A stretch of 64,000 nucleotides of DNA from JAOUEA01 sp963821925 (GTDB taxonomy: Bacteria; Actinomycetota; UBA4738; HRBIN12), in the NCBI GenBank assembly GCA_963821925.1, contig CAWGFO010000001.1:310001-374000 (forward strand), given 5' to 3'. Shown piece after piece: positions 50,378-59,541 of this stretch. The translations under genes and the position numbers were made by a program. The notes beneath the pieces were generated by a model. The model did no database searches. It worked only from the letters and a program-made list of their open reading frames with translations, and was not told the DNA's origin. How positions within the stretch are numbered: the stretch's first letter is position 1; every line of letters starts with the position of its first letter.

Positions 50378-51352
50378 TCACCAGGCGTAGGCTTCGGGCG
50401 CGGTCCCGCCGGGCCCCGGGAAGATCTCGTCGAGGTTCGCGAGCACCTCGTCGGACAGGTCGATCTCGAGCGCATGCAGGTTGCTGAGGAGCTGCTCCTC
50501 GGTGCGAGGTCCGATGATCGGAGCCGTCACGACCGGCTGGTGCAGGAGCCAGGCGAGGGCGACGTCGGCGGGCCGCTCGCCCAACTCGTCGCAGAGCGCC
50601 TCCCACTTCACGAGCTTGTCCCGGTGGTCCTCGATCTCACCGGCCATGTACTCCTGGGAACGACGCCAGCCTTTCTCGACCTTCTCGAGGGCGCCGGCCA
50701 GCAGCCCGCCCGCGAGCGGACTCCACGGGATCAGGCCCATGCCGTACTCCTGGATCGCCGGGATCACCTCGAGTTCGATCGTGCGGGCCGTGAGGTTGTA
50801 GAGGGACTGCTCGGAGGCGAGGCCGAGGGAGTGGCGCCAGTTCGCGATCTCGTTCGCGCGGGCGATGTGCCAGCCGGCGAAGTTCGACGATCCGACGTAG
50901 AGGATCTTGCCCTCGCGCTTCAGCTGTTCGAAGGCCTCCCAGATCTCGTCCCACCACGCGTCACGGTCGATGTGATGCATCTGGTAGAGGTCGATGTGGT
51001 CGGTGCGAAGACGCCTCAGCGAGGCCTCGCACGCCTTGCGGATCGCGAGCTTGGACAGGCGGGCCTCGTTCGGCCAGTCGCCCATCGTGCCGTACACCTT
51101 CGTGGCGAGCACCACCTTGTCGCGACGGCCGCTCCCCTTCGCGAACCAGCGGCCGATGATGTCCTCGGTGGCCCCGACGCCCAGGTGCCGGCCGTAGACG
51201 TTCGCCGTGTCGAAGAAGTTGATCCCGTGCGCGAGCGCGGAGTCCATCAGGGTGTGCGACTCGCCCTCGTCGGTGTGGGGGCCGAAGTTCATCGTCCCGA
51301 GACAGAGGCGGCTGACGACGAGGCCGAGGTGGCCGACATGCGTGTACTCCAT
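50378..51352 (-). CDS. Aldo/keto reductase
   Basis: A 324-residue NADPH-dependent (beta/alpha)8 barrel. Catalytic residues are visible: Asp and Tyr in 'FFDTANVYG', Lys in 'VLATKVYG' and His in 'YQMHHIDRD'. 'YVGSSNFAGWHIA' and 'IIGPRTEEQLLSNL' form the cofactor site. It belongs to the YakC/Tas-like group acting on varied aldehydes. TAGACT lies eight bases before the ATG, with no ribosome site, so leaderless. It converges on the nitroreductase gene with a four-base gap. Confidence 0.94.
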   Translation of the reverse strand: MEYTHVGHLGLVVSRLCLGTMNFGPHTDEGESHTLMDSALAHGINFFDTANVYGRHLGVGATEDIIGRWFAKGSGRRDKVVLATKVYGTMGDWPNEARLSKLAIRKACEASLRRLRTDHIDLYQMHHIDRDAWWDEIWEAFEQLKREGKILYVGSSNFAGWHIARANEIANWRHSLGLASEQSLYNLTARTIELEVIPAIQEYGMGLIPWSPLAGGLLAGALEKVEKGWRRSQEYMAGEIEDHRDKLVKWEALCDELGERPADVALAWLLHQPVVTAPIIGPRTEEQLLSNLHALEIDLSDEVLANLDEIFPGPGGTAPEAYAW

Positions 51353-51360
51353 AGAGGGGA

Positions 51361-51366
51361 AGTCTA
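51361..51366 (-). promoter_or_regulatory. -10 box of the aldo/keto reductase gene
   Basis: TAGACT on the minus strand, eight bases before the ATG at 51352; it lies at the very end of the upstream transporter gene. The same hexamer serves both tRNA-Ser genes. Confidence 0.6.
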
Positions 51367-52701
51367 CGTCGGCGAAGGTGAACGCTCGGCCAACTCCTCC
51401 GGGCCGTCGCCGGGTTCGTCCGAGAGCGACCCGTCGCGCTCGGGATCGCGGGCGCCCGGCAGGAACATCAGGAGCACCGTGATCGTGCCGCCCACGAGCC
51501 CGGCGCCGATCAGGGTCGCGTCGGCACCGAAGGCGTCGGCGAGCGGCCCGACCAGGGCGAACGAGATCGGGAGCCCGGCGATCGTGATCATCCAGTCCAG
51601 GCTCGACACACGGCCCAGCAACTCGTTCGGCACGAGCCGCTGCAGCAAGGTCAGCCAGATCACGACGAGCACCGCGATCGAGGCCTCGGCCACGAACCCG
51701 ACGACCATCGCCTGCCACACGCTGGTCACGACCCCGAAGAACGCGGTCATGAACATCCCGATCGCCCACGACACGTAGAGGAGGGTGAGGGGGCGGCGTG
51801 GGAGCCGCGCACGTTGCCCCAGGTAGAAGCCCGCCACCACGGCCCCGACGCCGCCCGCGCCGTAGACGAGGCCGAGCGCGATCCCGTCACGCGAGTGATC
51901 GGTGACGAGGTCGTTCTTCACGATGAACGGGACCAGGGTCTCCCACGGCCCCCACACCGCCAGCAGGCTGAGCGTCGCCCCGAACATGCCGATCAGCAGC
52001 CACCGGTGCGCAGCCACGTAGCCGAGGCCTTCCTTCATCTCACGCCAGAGGGACGCGTCCGGATCGCGGTCGGCCGGATCGGTCGCGGTGCGCGCCTGGA
52101 TCCGCCAGATCATGACCGCCGACCACGCGAACGTGGCGCCGTCGACCAGGAACGCCGCCCCGGTGCCCAACGTGCCCGTGATGATGCCGCCGATCATCGG
52201 ACCGATCAGCATCAGTGACGCGGGTCGCACGATCTGACCGAGCGCGTTGGCCTCGACGAGCGCCTCCTCGGGCACGATCGACGGGACGATCGCCGAGAAC
52301 GACGGACCGAAGAGCGCCTGACCGGCGCCGTACACGACCACCAGGCCGATCAGGATCGGCACCGTCAGCACTCCCGCGATCGAGAGGGCGCCGATCGTGG
52401 TGACGGCGGCCAGCCGGATCAGATCCCCCGCGATCATCAGGAGGCGGCGATCGAGTCGGTCGGAGAGGGCGCCGCTCGCGAGCAGCAGCAGCACCTGCGG
52501 CACCGACCAGGCGATGCCCACCAGCGCGAGAGTGCCCGCGCGGTTGTCGAGCTCGAGCACCTGGAGCGCCATCGCGACGATGTAGATGCCGTCGCCGATC
52601 AGCGACACGGTCGTGCCGATCCACAGGCGCCGGAAGTCGGCGAACCGGAGCGGGCGGAGCACGCCGACGCGATCGATCACGGAGTCGCGGAAGGCGGACA
52701 C
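51364..52701 (-). CDS. MFS transporter (MFS_3 / EntS-like exporter)
   Basis: A 445-residue transporter with about 12 membrane helices. 'FADFRRLWIGTTVSLIGDGI' before the first helix and 'LSDRLDRRLLMIAGDLIR' after the second are typical of the exporter branch related to EntS and macrolide-efflux proteins. The C-terminal tail (about 25 residues, Asp/Glu/Pro-rich) is cytoplasmic. The substrate is unknown. The GTG start has TATCCT six bases upstream. Confidence 0.9.
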   Translation of the reverse strand: MSAFRDSVIDRVGVLRPLRFADFRRLWIGTTVSLIGDGIYIVAMALQVLELDNRAGTLALVGIAWSVPQVLLLLASGALSDRLDRRLLMIAGDLIRLAAVTTIGALSIAGVLTVPILIGLVVVYGAGQALFGPSFSAIVPSIVPEEALVEANALGQIVRPASLMLIGPMIGGIITGTLGTGAAFLVDGATFAWSAVMIWRIQARTATDPADRDPDASLWREMKEGLGYVAAHRWLLIGMFGATLSLLAVWGPWETLVPFIVKNDLVTDHSRDGIALGLVYGAGGVGAVVAGFYLGQRARLPRRPLTLLYVSWAIGMFMTAFFGVVTSVWQAMVVGFVAEASIAVLVVIWLTLLQRLVPNELLGRVSSLDWMITIAGLPISFALVGPLADAFGADATLIGAGLVGGTITVLLMFLPGARDPERDGSLSDEPGDGPEELAERSPSPT

Positions 52702-52707
52702 ACCCCG

Positions 52708-52713
52708 AGGATA
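52708..52713 (-). promoter_or_regulatory. -10 box of the MFS transporter gene
   Basis: TATCCT on the minus strand, six bases before the GTG at 52701; leaderless geometry. Confidence 0.5.
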
Positions 52714-52747
52714 GTGAGCCGCGCGGACGACGCGCGAACACCGAGGG

Positions 52748-54154
52748 TCAGTCGGCTCCCAGGTCGATCCGGCCGTCGGACATCGTCACGACGCGATCCA
52801 GGGTCGGGGTGAGGGCGCGGTCGTGCGTCGCGATCACGCACGTGGTGCCGGTCCCCGTCGCGTCACGCATCACCTCGAGCATGCGCGCGGCCCACCCCGC
52901 GTCCTGGTGGGCGGTCGGCTCGTCGGCCACGAGCACCCGGGGTGAGAGCGCGAGCGCCCGGGCGAGCGCGGTGCGCTGCTGTTCCCCGAGAGAGGTCTCT
53001 TTGGGGTAGCGGCGCCGGAACGCCGACAGGCCGAGCCGGTCGATCAGGTCCTCGACGAGCTCGGACGTGTCGGTGAGGCGCCCCGCGAGCCGTGCCGGGT
53101 ATCGCACGTGCTCCTCCACGGAAAGCTCATCCATCAGCCCGAGCCGCTGCGGCACGACGGCGAGGTCGGCCCACGAGGGCGACGACCCGCCGGGAACTTC
53201 GACGGTCCCCTGGTCCGCCCGCTCCCAGCCGGCCACGAGATTCAACAGCGTGGTCTTGCCCGAGCCCGACCGGCCGACGACGCCCACTACCTCGCCGGGC
53301 GCGAGCGTGAGCGAGACGTCGCGCACCGCGTGCACGACCTCGTCGCCATGCGCGAACGAGCGCGAGACGCCGTCGAGCCGGACCGACGCGAGCGCGCCCT
53401 CACCGAGCCAGTTCGCGTCGCCCGTTGGCCATCGGATCGGCTCGGTGGACACGGACCCTTCAGGATCCTCGTTCGCCTCGCCCTTCACGCGGCCGTGCTC
53501 CAGCTCGAGGCGTGCGTGTGCGACCGCCATCACGTCAGGGTCGTGCGTCCCGATCACGAAGCCGACGCCGCGCTCCGACAACGCGCGGATCCGTCCGAGC
53601 ACGCCCTCGGCGGAGGCGACGTCGAGTTCGGCCGTGGGCTCGTCGGCCACGACGAGCGTCGCGCCGGTCGCGAGCGCCTGCGCGAACGCCGCGCGCTGCT
53701 GTTCGCCCCCTGAGAGCTCGTCGGGGAGATGTTCGATGCGGTCCGAGATCCCGAGTTCCCGCAGCAGCTCAAATGCGTCGACGCCGCTCGCCCCGCCGCG
53801 CGAGGCGAGCTCGAGGTGCTCGCCCACGGTGAGGTGCTCGATGAAGTTGTCGGTGGGGCGCTGGTACACGTAGGCCACCGACCGATGCCGCAGGCGGCGA
53901 CGAGCGCGCCCGGAGGCGCGGCCGATCTCGTGCCCGGCCACCGAGATGCTGCCGGCCGTCGGCGTGTCGAGGCCGACGATCAAGCGGAGAAGCGACGACT
54001 TGCCGCTGCCGGACGGACCGACGACCGCCGTCACCACGCCCGGGGCGATCGAGGCGGTGACATCCCGGAGCGCCTGGACCTCCCCGCTCGGGGATCGGTA
54101 GGTACGGACGAGGTGCTCGAGTCGGACGGCGTCGCCGGAGGGCTCAGGTCGCAG
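52748..54154 (-). CDS. Double ABC-domain ATPase of a MacB/LolD-like exporter, probable CTG start
   Basis: A 468-residue protein with two complete nucleotide-binding domains. Domain 1: Walker A GPSGSGKSS, signature LSGGEQQR, Walker B 'VVADEPTAELD'. Domain 2: Walker A GRSGSGKTT, signature TSLGEQQR (first residues changed), Walker B 'LVADEPTAHQD'. The expected N-terminal strand is present as 'VRLEHLVRTYRSPSGEVQAL', but this frame has no ATG/GTG/TTG before it. A CTG at 54154, nine bases after GGGGGAGG, is the best start; the first conventional start (GTG 54037) removes the strand before Walker A. The permease is encoded just upstream, with an 11-base overlap. Confidence 0.85.
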   Translation of the reverse strand: MRPEPSGDAVRLEHLVRTYRSPSGEVQALRDVTASIAPGVVTAVVGPSGSGKSSLLRLIVGLDTPTAGSISVAGHEIGRASGRARRRLRHRSVAYVYQRPTDNFIEHLTVGEHLELASRGGASGVDAFELLRELGISDRIEHLPDELSGGEQQRAAFAQALATGATLVVADEPTAELDVASAEGVLGRIRALSERGVGFVIGTHDPDVMAVAHARLELEHGRVKGEANEDPEGSVSTEPIRWPTGDANWLGEGALASVRLDGVSRSFAHGDEVVHAVRDVSLTLAPGEVVGVVGRSGSGKTTLLNLVAGWERADQGTVEVPGGSSPSWADLAVVPQRLGLMDELSVEEHVRYPARLAGRLTDTSELVEDLIDRLGLSAFRRRYPKETSLGEQQRTALARALALSPRVLVADEPTAHQDAGWAARMLEVMRDATGTGTTCVIATHDRALTPTLDRVVTMSDGRIDLGAD

Positions 54155-56951
54155 CGCGCATCACCTCCCCCAGGGAGGCGCGTCGGGACGCGCGGGCGGC
54201 GACGGTCCCACCAACGAACGAGGCCGCGAGCAGCACCACCCCGGCCACGGCGAGCGCGACCCACGGATCCGTGATGAGCGGGGGCGGCGGGATCGTCGGC
54301 AGCGGATCGAGCGTCGGCACGACGACCGCGACCGAGACGATGCCCACGAGGCCCCCGAGCACCAGGGCGAGCCCCAGGATCGCGGCGAGCTCGGCCACGA
54401 TGGAGCGGCGGAGCGTCCGCGCCGTCATCCCCATGCGAACGGAGAGGGCCGCCCCGAGCACGCGCGCACGCTGCCGTGCCTGCACGTAGACGATCGCGAC
54501 GACGAGCACGAGCAGGAGCGCCGTTACGCCGAGCAGGTTCAGCATCGCGAACGTGTCGATCGCGGCGTCGATGTAGGGGATGTCCTTCACCTCGTCGGCC
54601 GTGAGCGTGGCGAGGACGAACACCCCGAGCTGGTCCGCCGAGTCCAGCACCTCCGTCGGCGGTCCATGGACCCAGAGCTCGGTGGAGCCCTGCGCGACGT
54701 TCAGCGGGTTCGGCTGGCCCAGCGCCGCGAAGGTAGCCCCGAGCCGGTCGCGATCGACGACGACCAGTGGTCGGTCGGCCGACGACGTGCCGGGGAAGCT
54801 CGTCGTCGTGCCGACGACGCGGACGGGGACCGTCGCCTGCCCGAGGTCGATCGAGGACACGGCGATCCCGCGGCCGTTCGAGACCACGATCGGGAGCGCC
54901 TCCTCGGGGCCCGAGTCGACCCGGTCGAGCAGCGTCGAGAGGGGCACGTCGGAGAAGGCGTCTCGCCAGAACGCCGCGCCCTCGAGCGTCGTGGGGTCGA
55001 TCGCCAGGATGTCGTAGTGCTGCTCCGTCCCGGTGTATGCCCCGGCGTCTCGAACCCGAGACGCCTTCGTCACCGGGTAGGGGTAGCCGCTCGTGTCGGG
55101 CTCCGAGTCGAGGCCGACCCTCAACTGCACGTCGCTGCCCACGAAGACGCCCGCCTTCGCGTCGACGGTCCCACGGAGTGAGGCGGCCATCGCCTGCGCC
55201 GAGGCGAAGACCGCGAGCGCGAGGACCGAGGCCACCAGGAACAGCGCGGCCAGCCGCGACGACGAGGCGAGACGGCGCTCGGCCATGAACCACGCCGAGA
55301 CGCGAGAACGCTCGCCGGGGCGTCGCCGGAGCAACACCACGACCGCGATCCGGGCGACGAGGATGCCGATCCCGAGCGCGAGCGCGAGCGGGAAGAGGAA
55401 GACCGCGCCGCTCGGGCGCGTGACCCCTTCGGACTCGACGAGGCCCCCGCCGGTCTCGAGCCGCTGGTACAGGACCCAGGCGGCCCCGAACGCGAGCAGC
55501 TCCCACGGGAACCAGAGCACCACACGCGCGAGCCGGTCGCGGTGCTCGTGCCGAGCGACGTAGGAGGCCGCGGACACGACCGCGATCAGCAGGAGCGCCG
55601 CGCCCGACGCGACGACCGCCCCGCGGATCGCCCGAGCCGTGGCGGCCGGGTCCACCGCCCCGTCGGGCCCCGCTACGCGGATCAGCACCGTCGCGAGCAC
55701 GTAACCGAGCACCGCCCCCACGACGACGGGCGCGAGCGATTCGAGGGCCGCCTTCGCGGCGACCGCCCCCGGGCCCCACCCGCGGGCGGTGAGCACCCCG
55801 ATCTCGACGCGCCGCGCCGCGAACGCGAACGACGCGGCGGCCGCCACGACGGCCATCGCGATCGCGAGCGCGGCGATCGACAGCACGAGGATCGGCGCTT
55901 GCGCGGCGTTGCTCCGCTCCTGCACGACCTGGAGGATGTCGTCGATCGAGGTGCGGAAGGTGTTCTCCCCGGTCACGAGCCAGGGCAACTCCAGCCCTCC
56001 GTACCAGGGCCCGCAGCAGGGCACCAGCTTGCCGAACGGAGTGGCCGGACGCTGCATCCGCCGCTCGAGGCGGTCCGCGAACGCCGCGAGATCCTGGGCC
56101 TGCTGAAGCGTCGGGAGCGGGTCGTCGACGAGCGGCGCCTGCCAGGCGAACGACGCGTCCGCGGGCTGGGACTTGCTCGAGAGTGCCTCGGCTACCTCGC
56201 GGAACTTCGCGGCGCTCATCACGATCGGCTGCGGTGGCGTCGGGCAGTTGAAGCATCCGTACGCGGGGACGAACTCGTCGATGAACGGCTGGAAGTAGCC
56301 CACACGCGGCAGCGCGTACAACCCGCGGTAGACGCCGTCGACCGTGACCGTCACGCTGCGCCCGTTCAGCCGGAGCTCGACCTCGTCGCCGGGGCCGACG
56401 CCGGCCGGGTCGGCCGCGAGATCCGGGAGCCAGACGCCGTCGCCCAGCCTGCCCGGATCCCCCTGGAGCACGCGCAGGTGATCGACCGCGCCGTCGCCCG
56501 AGAAGACGGCACCGTTCACGGGCCCCGACTCCGGGACCACACCGCCCGGGAGGGTCACGTCGACCGTCGGGCCGAGCATCTGCGTGACGGTCGGATCGAC
56601 CTCGGGGGAGCCGGACGCCGCCTGCGCGAACGCGCGACCCCGTTCCTCGGCGAGCGGGCCGCCGTTCCCCTCGGCGCCGATCGGGAGGTTGGTGCTCTTG
56701 TACGTGAGCCCCGCCTCGTAGCGCGACACCGTGGTGCCGTGGAGGTTCGCCGCGAGCAGCTCGCTCTGCGACGCGGAGACGAACAAGGGGTACGCGGACG
56801 CCGAGACGACCACGAGCAGCGCCCCGACCGCGAGCGCGACGAACGAGACGGGGTGGTGGAGGAGGCGACCAGGGGCCTTTCGCCACAGAGGGTGATGGTG
56901 CGGTCGCGGCGCCGCCGTCCGTTCGGTCGTCACAACCTTCGCGTCTCCCAC
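54144..56951 (-). CDS. Large FtsX-like ABC permease
   Basis: A 935-residue membrane protein. A basic N-terminus and first helix ('VSFVALAVGALLVVVSASAY') lead to an outer domain of about 280 residues. Then come helices around 355-380 and 410-510, a central pair of the FtsX type ('VFLFPLALALGIGILVARIAVVVLL', read in parts), a second outer domain, and three C-terminal helices ending 'RASLGEVMRAAT'. This duplicated FtsX layout is that of MacB/LolCE-like mechanotransmission exporters. A cysteine-bearing segment ('YGCFNCPTPP') is in the first outer domain. Start at the GTG 56951, with GATACT six bases upstream, is tentative. Confidence 0.85.
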   Translation of the reverse strand: MGDAKVVTTERTAAPRPHHHPLWRKAPGRLLHHPVSFVALAVGALLVVVSASAYPLFVSASQSELLAANLHGTTVSRYEAGLTYKSTNLPIGAEGNGGPLAEERGRAFAQAASGSPEVDPTVTQMLGPTVDVTLPGGVVPESGPVNGAVFSGDGAVDHLRVLQGDPGRLGDGVWLPDLAADPAGVGPGDEVELRLNGRSVTVTVDGVYRGLYALPRVGYFQPFIDEFVPAYGCFNCPTPPQPIVMSAAKFREVAEALSSKSQPADASFAWQAPLVDDPLPTLQQAQDLAAFADRLERRMQRPATPFGKLVPCCGPWYGGLELPWLVTGENTFRTSIDDILQVVQERSNAAQAPILVLSIAALAIAMAVVAAAASFAFAARRVEIGVLTARGWGPGAVAAKAALESLAPVVVGAVLGYVLATVLIRVAGPDGAVDPAATARAIRGAVVASGAALLLIAVVSAASYVARHEHRDRLARVVLWFPWELLAFGAAWVLYQRLETGGGLVESEGVTRPSGAVFLFPLALALGIGILVARIAVVVLLRRRPGERSRVSAWFMAERRLASSSRLAALFLVASVLALAVFASAQAMAASLRGTVDAKAGVFVGSDVQLRVGLDSEPDTSGYPYPVTKASRVRDAGAYTGTEQHYDILAIDPTTLEGAAFWRDAFSDVPLSTLLDRVDSGPEEALPIVVSNGRGIAVSSIDLGQATVPVRVVGTTTSFPGTSSADRPLVVVDRDRLGATFAALGQPNPLNVAQGSTELWVHGPPTEVLDSADQLGVFVLATLTADEVKDIPYIDAAIDTFAMLNLLGVTALLLVLVVAIVYVQARQRARVLGAALSVRMGMTARTLRRSIVAELAAILGLALVLGGLVGIVSVAVVVPTLDPLPTIPPPPLITDPWVALAVAGVVLLAASFVGGTVAARASRRASLGEVMRAAT

Positions 56952-57123
56952 CCAATGAGTATCTACGTGGAGGTCGTGACGCGAGGCTCCATCTGCGTTC
57001 CCGAGCAGGATCCATCGGCCCTAGGGCTTCCGACCGTTCCTCCGTCACCCCTCGCTCCGTAGGGTGAGCCGCACCGATCGTCATCGCCACGATGGCGGTA
57101 CGTCCGTCGTCTCCGGAGGAACC

Positions 57124-57546
57124 ATGACCGGCATCGAACCCCGGCGGGAGCCGGCGTCTCGACTGCTGCGAGACGCCGACGCCGTGATCCGAGCTCTGGC
57201 ACGGCTCAACGATCCAGATGCCGCGCGGTCAACCTCGCTGATGCAGGTCCCGCCTCACCGTGGGCGCAGCACGGGCGATGCGTACGGCTTCGCTTCGACA
57301 TCCTGGATGGAGGAGCACGCCGAGCTCGTTCGGAGGTTGCGAGGCCTCAACCAGCGAGAACGCGAGATGCTCCTGCTCTGCTACACGGAGGACCGCAGCG
57401 TCGCCGAAGTTTCCGAGCTCATGGGGATCTCCCGCGTCCACGGTTACCGCCTCAGACATCGAGCCCTGGAGCGGATGACCAGGCCGGCGCCTCCGATCGA
57501 GCACGGCGCCGAGGTCGGGGGGTCGTCGTCGGCCACCACGGCCTGA
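57124..57546 (+). CDS. Sigma region 4-like helix-turn-helix protein
   Basis: A 140-residue protein. The C-terminal half is a region 4-type DNA-binding fold: 'LRGLNQREREMLLLCYTEDR', then 'VAEVSELMGISRVHGYRLRH', read as scaffold plus recognition helix. No region 2 is present, so it cannot act as a complete sigma factor; a transcription regulator is likely. The N-terminal 60 residues are basic and unrecognised. GGAGGA three bases before the ATG is close but strong. It stands between the permease gene (divergent) and the RtcB gene (convergent). Confidence 0.8.
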   Translation: MTGIEPRREPASRLLRDADAVIRALARLNDPDAARSTSLMQVPPHRGRSTGDAYGFASTSWMEEHAELVRRLRGLNQREREMLLLCYTEDRSVAEVSELMGISRVHGYRLRHRALERMTRPAPPIEHGAEVGGSSSATTA

Positions 57547-57594
57547 TCGAGCCGGACCCGGTCACAGCGTCCGAGTCCACGACGCGATCGGGAT

Positions 57595-58833
57595 CTACCT
57601 TCGGTGCCGATGGCGCACCGATCCGATCCCTTTGTAGTTCGCGATCGCCTTGAGCCGATGGTCGATCGAGACGAGGTCGGCCTGATCACGCATGACGGTC
57701 TCGACGTCTTTGTAGGACTGCGGGGCCTCGTCGAGCAAGGCGGACGCGTCCGCGTCCTGCCACGCCACGCCCTCCATCCTCGCGACGAACTCCTCAGTCG
57801 ATAGCTCTTTGCGCGCACGCGTTCTCGACATCACACGCCCGGCCCCGTGCGCGCAGCTCTCGTACGATGCCGGGTTGCCGAGCCCCGTGACCACGAACGA
57901 CGCCTGCCCCATCGCACCGGGGATCAGTCCGCGATCGCCGCGCCGCGCCGAGATCGCGCCCTTGCGAGTGACGTACATCGGCCGCCCGAGCTCCGCGACC
58001 TCCTCGAAGACCGCGTAGTTGTGGTGGCAATCCACCTCATCTTCGACGCCGACGGGTCGCTCGACGACGGATCCGAGGGCGGCGTGCGCGGCCGCCAGCA
58101 ACTCGCGGCGGTTCTCCATCGCGTACGCCTGCGACCAGTAGAGGTCCCGGACATAGGCATCGAACTCGGGCGTACCGGCGTCGAGCCAGGCGAGATCGCG
58201 GTCAGGCGCATGCTCGCCGTTCATCACGACCGCCGCCCTGGCGTGGATCAGAGCGAGCTTGTTCCCCGCGCCGCGCGAGCCCGAGTGCAGCAGCAGCCAG
58301 ACCCGGCCCTCCTCGTCGACGGAAAGCTCGATGAAGTGATTGCCCGACCCGAGCGTCCCGAGTTGCTCGGCGACGCGTCTGACGTCCTTCAGTTCGCCGG
58401 GCGGGAGGTTGAGCTCGATCCAACGGAGGGCGTCGTCGGACGGGTCGGCGTGCCACGTGCCGAGCCCCGCGGGCACGACAGTGGCGCACGCGCTGACCCA
58501 ACGTCCCGCATCGAGGTCGTCGAGATCGTCCAACGTGAGCGCGAGCCGCCGGGCCGCCATGCCGCAACCGATGTCGACGCCGACCGCCATCGGGATCACG
58601 GCGTTCTCGGTCACGAGCACCGTTCCGATCGTGGCGCCCGCCCCCAGGTGCGCGTCGGGCATCAACGCGATCGGCGCCGACACGATCGGGAGCTCCGCCG
58701 TCCGCGCGGCCTGCTCGCGGGTGTTGTCGTCGAGGATGCTCGCCCACGACCGCACCTTCCCGTTCGCGAACGTCTCGATCACGCGGAGCCTCCGGCTCCA
58801 CACTAGGTGGAACGCACGGAGGGCGCCGGTCAC
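57595..58833 (-). CDS. rtcB: RtcB-family RNA 3'-phosphate ligase
   Basis: About 412 residues. Manganese and GTP site motifs are all present: 'LMPDAHLGAGATIG', 'GVDIGCGMAARRL', 'LGSGNHFIEL', 'LHSGSRGAGN', 'VDCHHNYAVF' and 'ESCAHGAGRVMSR' with the guanylylated His. RtcB joins 2',3'-cyclic phosphate or 3'-phosphate RNA ends to 5'-OH ends in RNA repair. The short bacterial form lacks an intein. The start is uncertain: GTG 58833 is used; GTG 58803 or a site near 'LRVIETFANGKV' would better match family length. No rtcA or archease gene is nearby. Confidence 0.92.
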   Translation of the reverse strand: MTGALRAFHLVWSRRLRVIETFANGKVRSWASILDDNTREQAARTAELPIVSAPIALMPDAHLGAGATIGTVLVTENAVIPMAVGVDIGCGMAARRLALTLDDLDDLDAGRWVSACATVVPAGLGTWHADPSDDALRWIELNLPPGELKDVRRVAEQLGTLGSGNHFIELSVDEEGRVWLLLHSGSRGAGNKLALIHARAAVVMNGEHAPDRDLAWLDAGTPEFDAYVRDLYWSQAYAMENRRELLAAAHAALGSVVERPVGVEDEVDCHHNYAVFEEVAELGRPMYVTRKGAISARRGDRGLIPGAMGQASFVVTGLGNPASYESCAHGAGRVMSRTRARKELSTEEFVARMEGVAWQDADASALLDEAPQSYKDVETVMRDQADLVSIDHRLKAIANYKGIGSVRHRHRR

Positions 58834-58860
58834 CCGACGCCCATCCGCCTTGCACAACGG

Positions 58861-58935
<75 letters not shown>

Positions 58936-59058
58936 AGGACCTGCGATGTTAGCAGGGGTCCCTTACGCGAGAGCGTGCCTGCCTCCCTGTCCCATCCGTG
59001 ACGCTCACCCTAGGCTGACCTGGTCACGCGAGCATCGGACGAGGTGAAGGGAGTCGCC

Positions 59059-59442
59059 ATGCCGACCACGCAACCCACCGAGGGCGACCTCAGACAGGTT
59101 CTCGACGCGTTCAACCGACACGACCTCGACGGCATCGTGGCCTTCTTCGCCGACGACGCCGTGTTCGAGTCTCCGCGCGGACCGCACCCGTGGGGGGCAC
59201 GGTTCGAGGGCAAGGAGGCGGTCCGCGAAGGACTCGCAGCGAGGTTCGACGGGATCCCCGACGTCCACTACGGGGACGACCGGCATTTCGTCTGCGGCGA
59301 CAGAGGTGCATCGGAATGGACGTTGACCGGCTCGACGACGGACGGAGTTCGTCTCGAGGTGCGTGGGTGCGACCTCTGGGAGTTCAGGAACGGGCTCATC
59401 GTTCGAAAGGACTCGTACTGGAAGATGGTCGAGAGCACGTGA
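59059..59442 (+). CDS. SnoaL/NTF2-like domain protein
   Basis: A 127-residue alpha+beta cone-fold protein: 'LDAFNRHDLDGIVAFFADDAVF' is the usual helix-to-sheet start, followed by 'FEGKEAVREGLAARFDGIPD' and strands ending 'LIVRKDSYWKMVE'. Such proteins are enzymes or binding proteins for small polar molecules; catalytic residues cannot be assigned. AAGGGAG six bases before the ATG at 59059 sets the start. TAGGCT further upstream is a possible -10 box. Confidence 0.88.
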   Translation: MPTTQPTEGDLRQVLDAFNRHDLDGIVAFFADDAVFESPRGPHPWGARFEGKEAVREGLAARFDGIPDVHYGDDRHFVCGDRGASEWTLTGSTTDGVRLEVRGCDLWEFRNGLIVRKDSYWKMVEST

Positions 59443-59541
59443 CGAGCCAGGCTCGGAGCCCACGTGCTCGCGCCGGCTTGGACCTTGCTTGACGGGCCAC
59501 GATCCGACCGCGAGGCTCGAGGCGTGACCGATCGAGGAACG

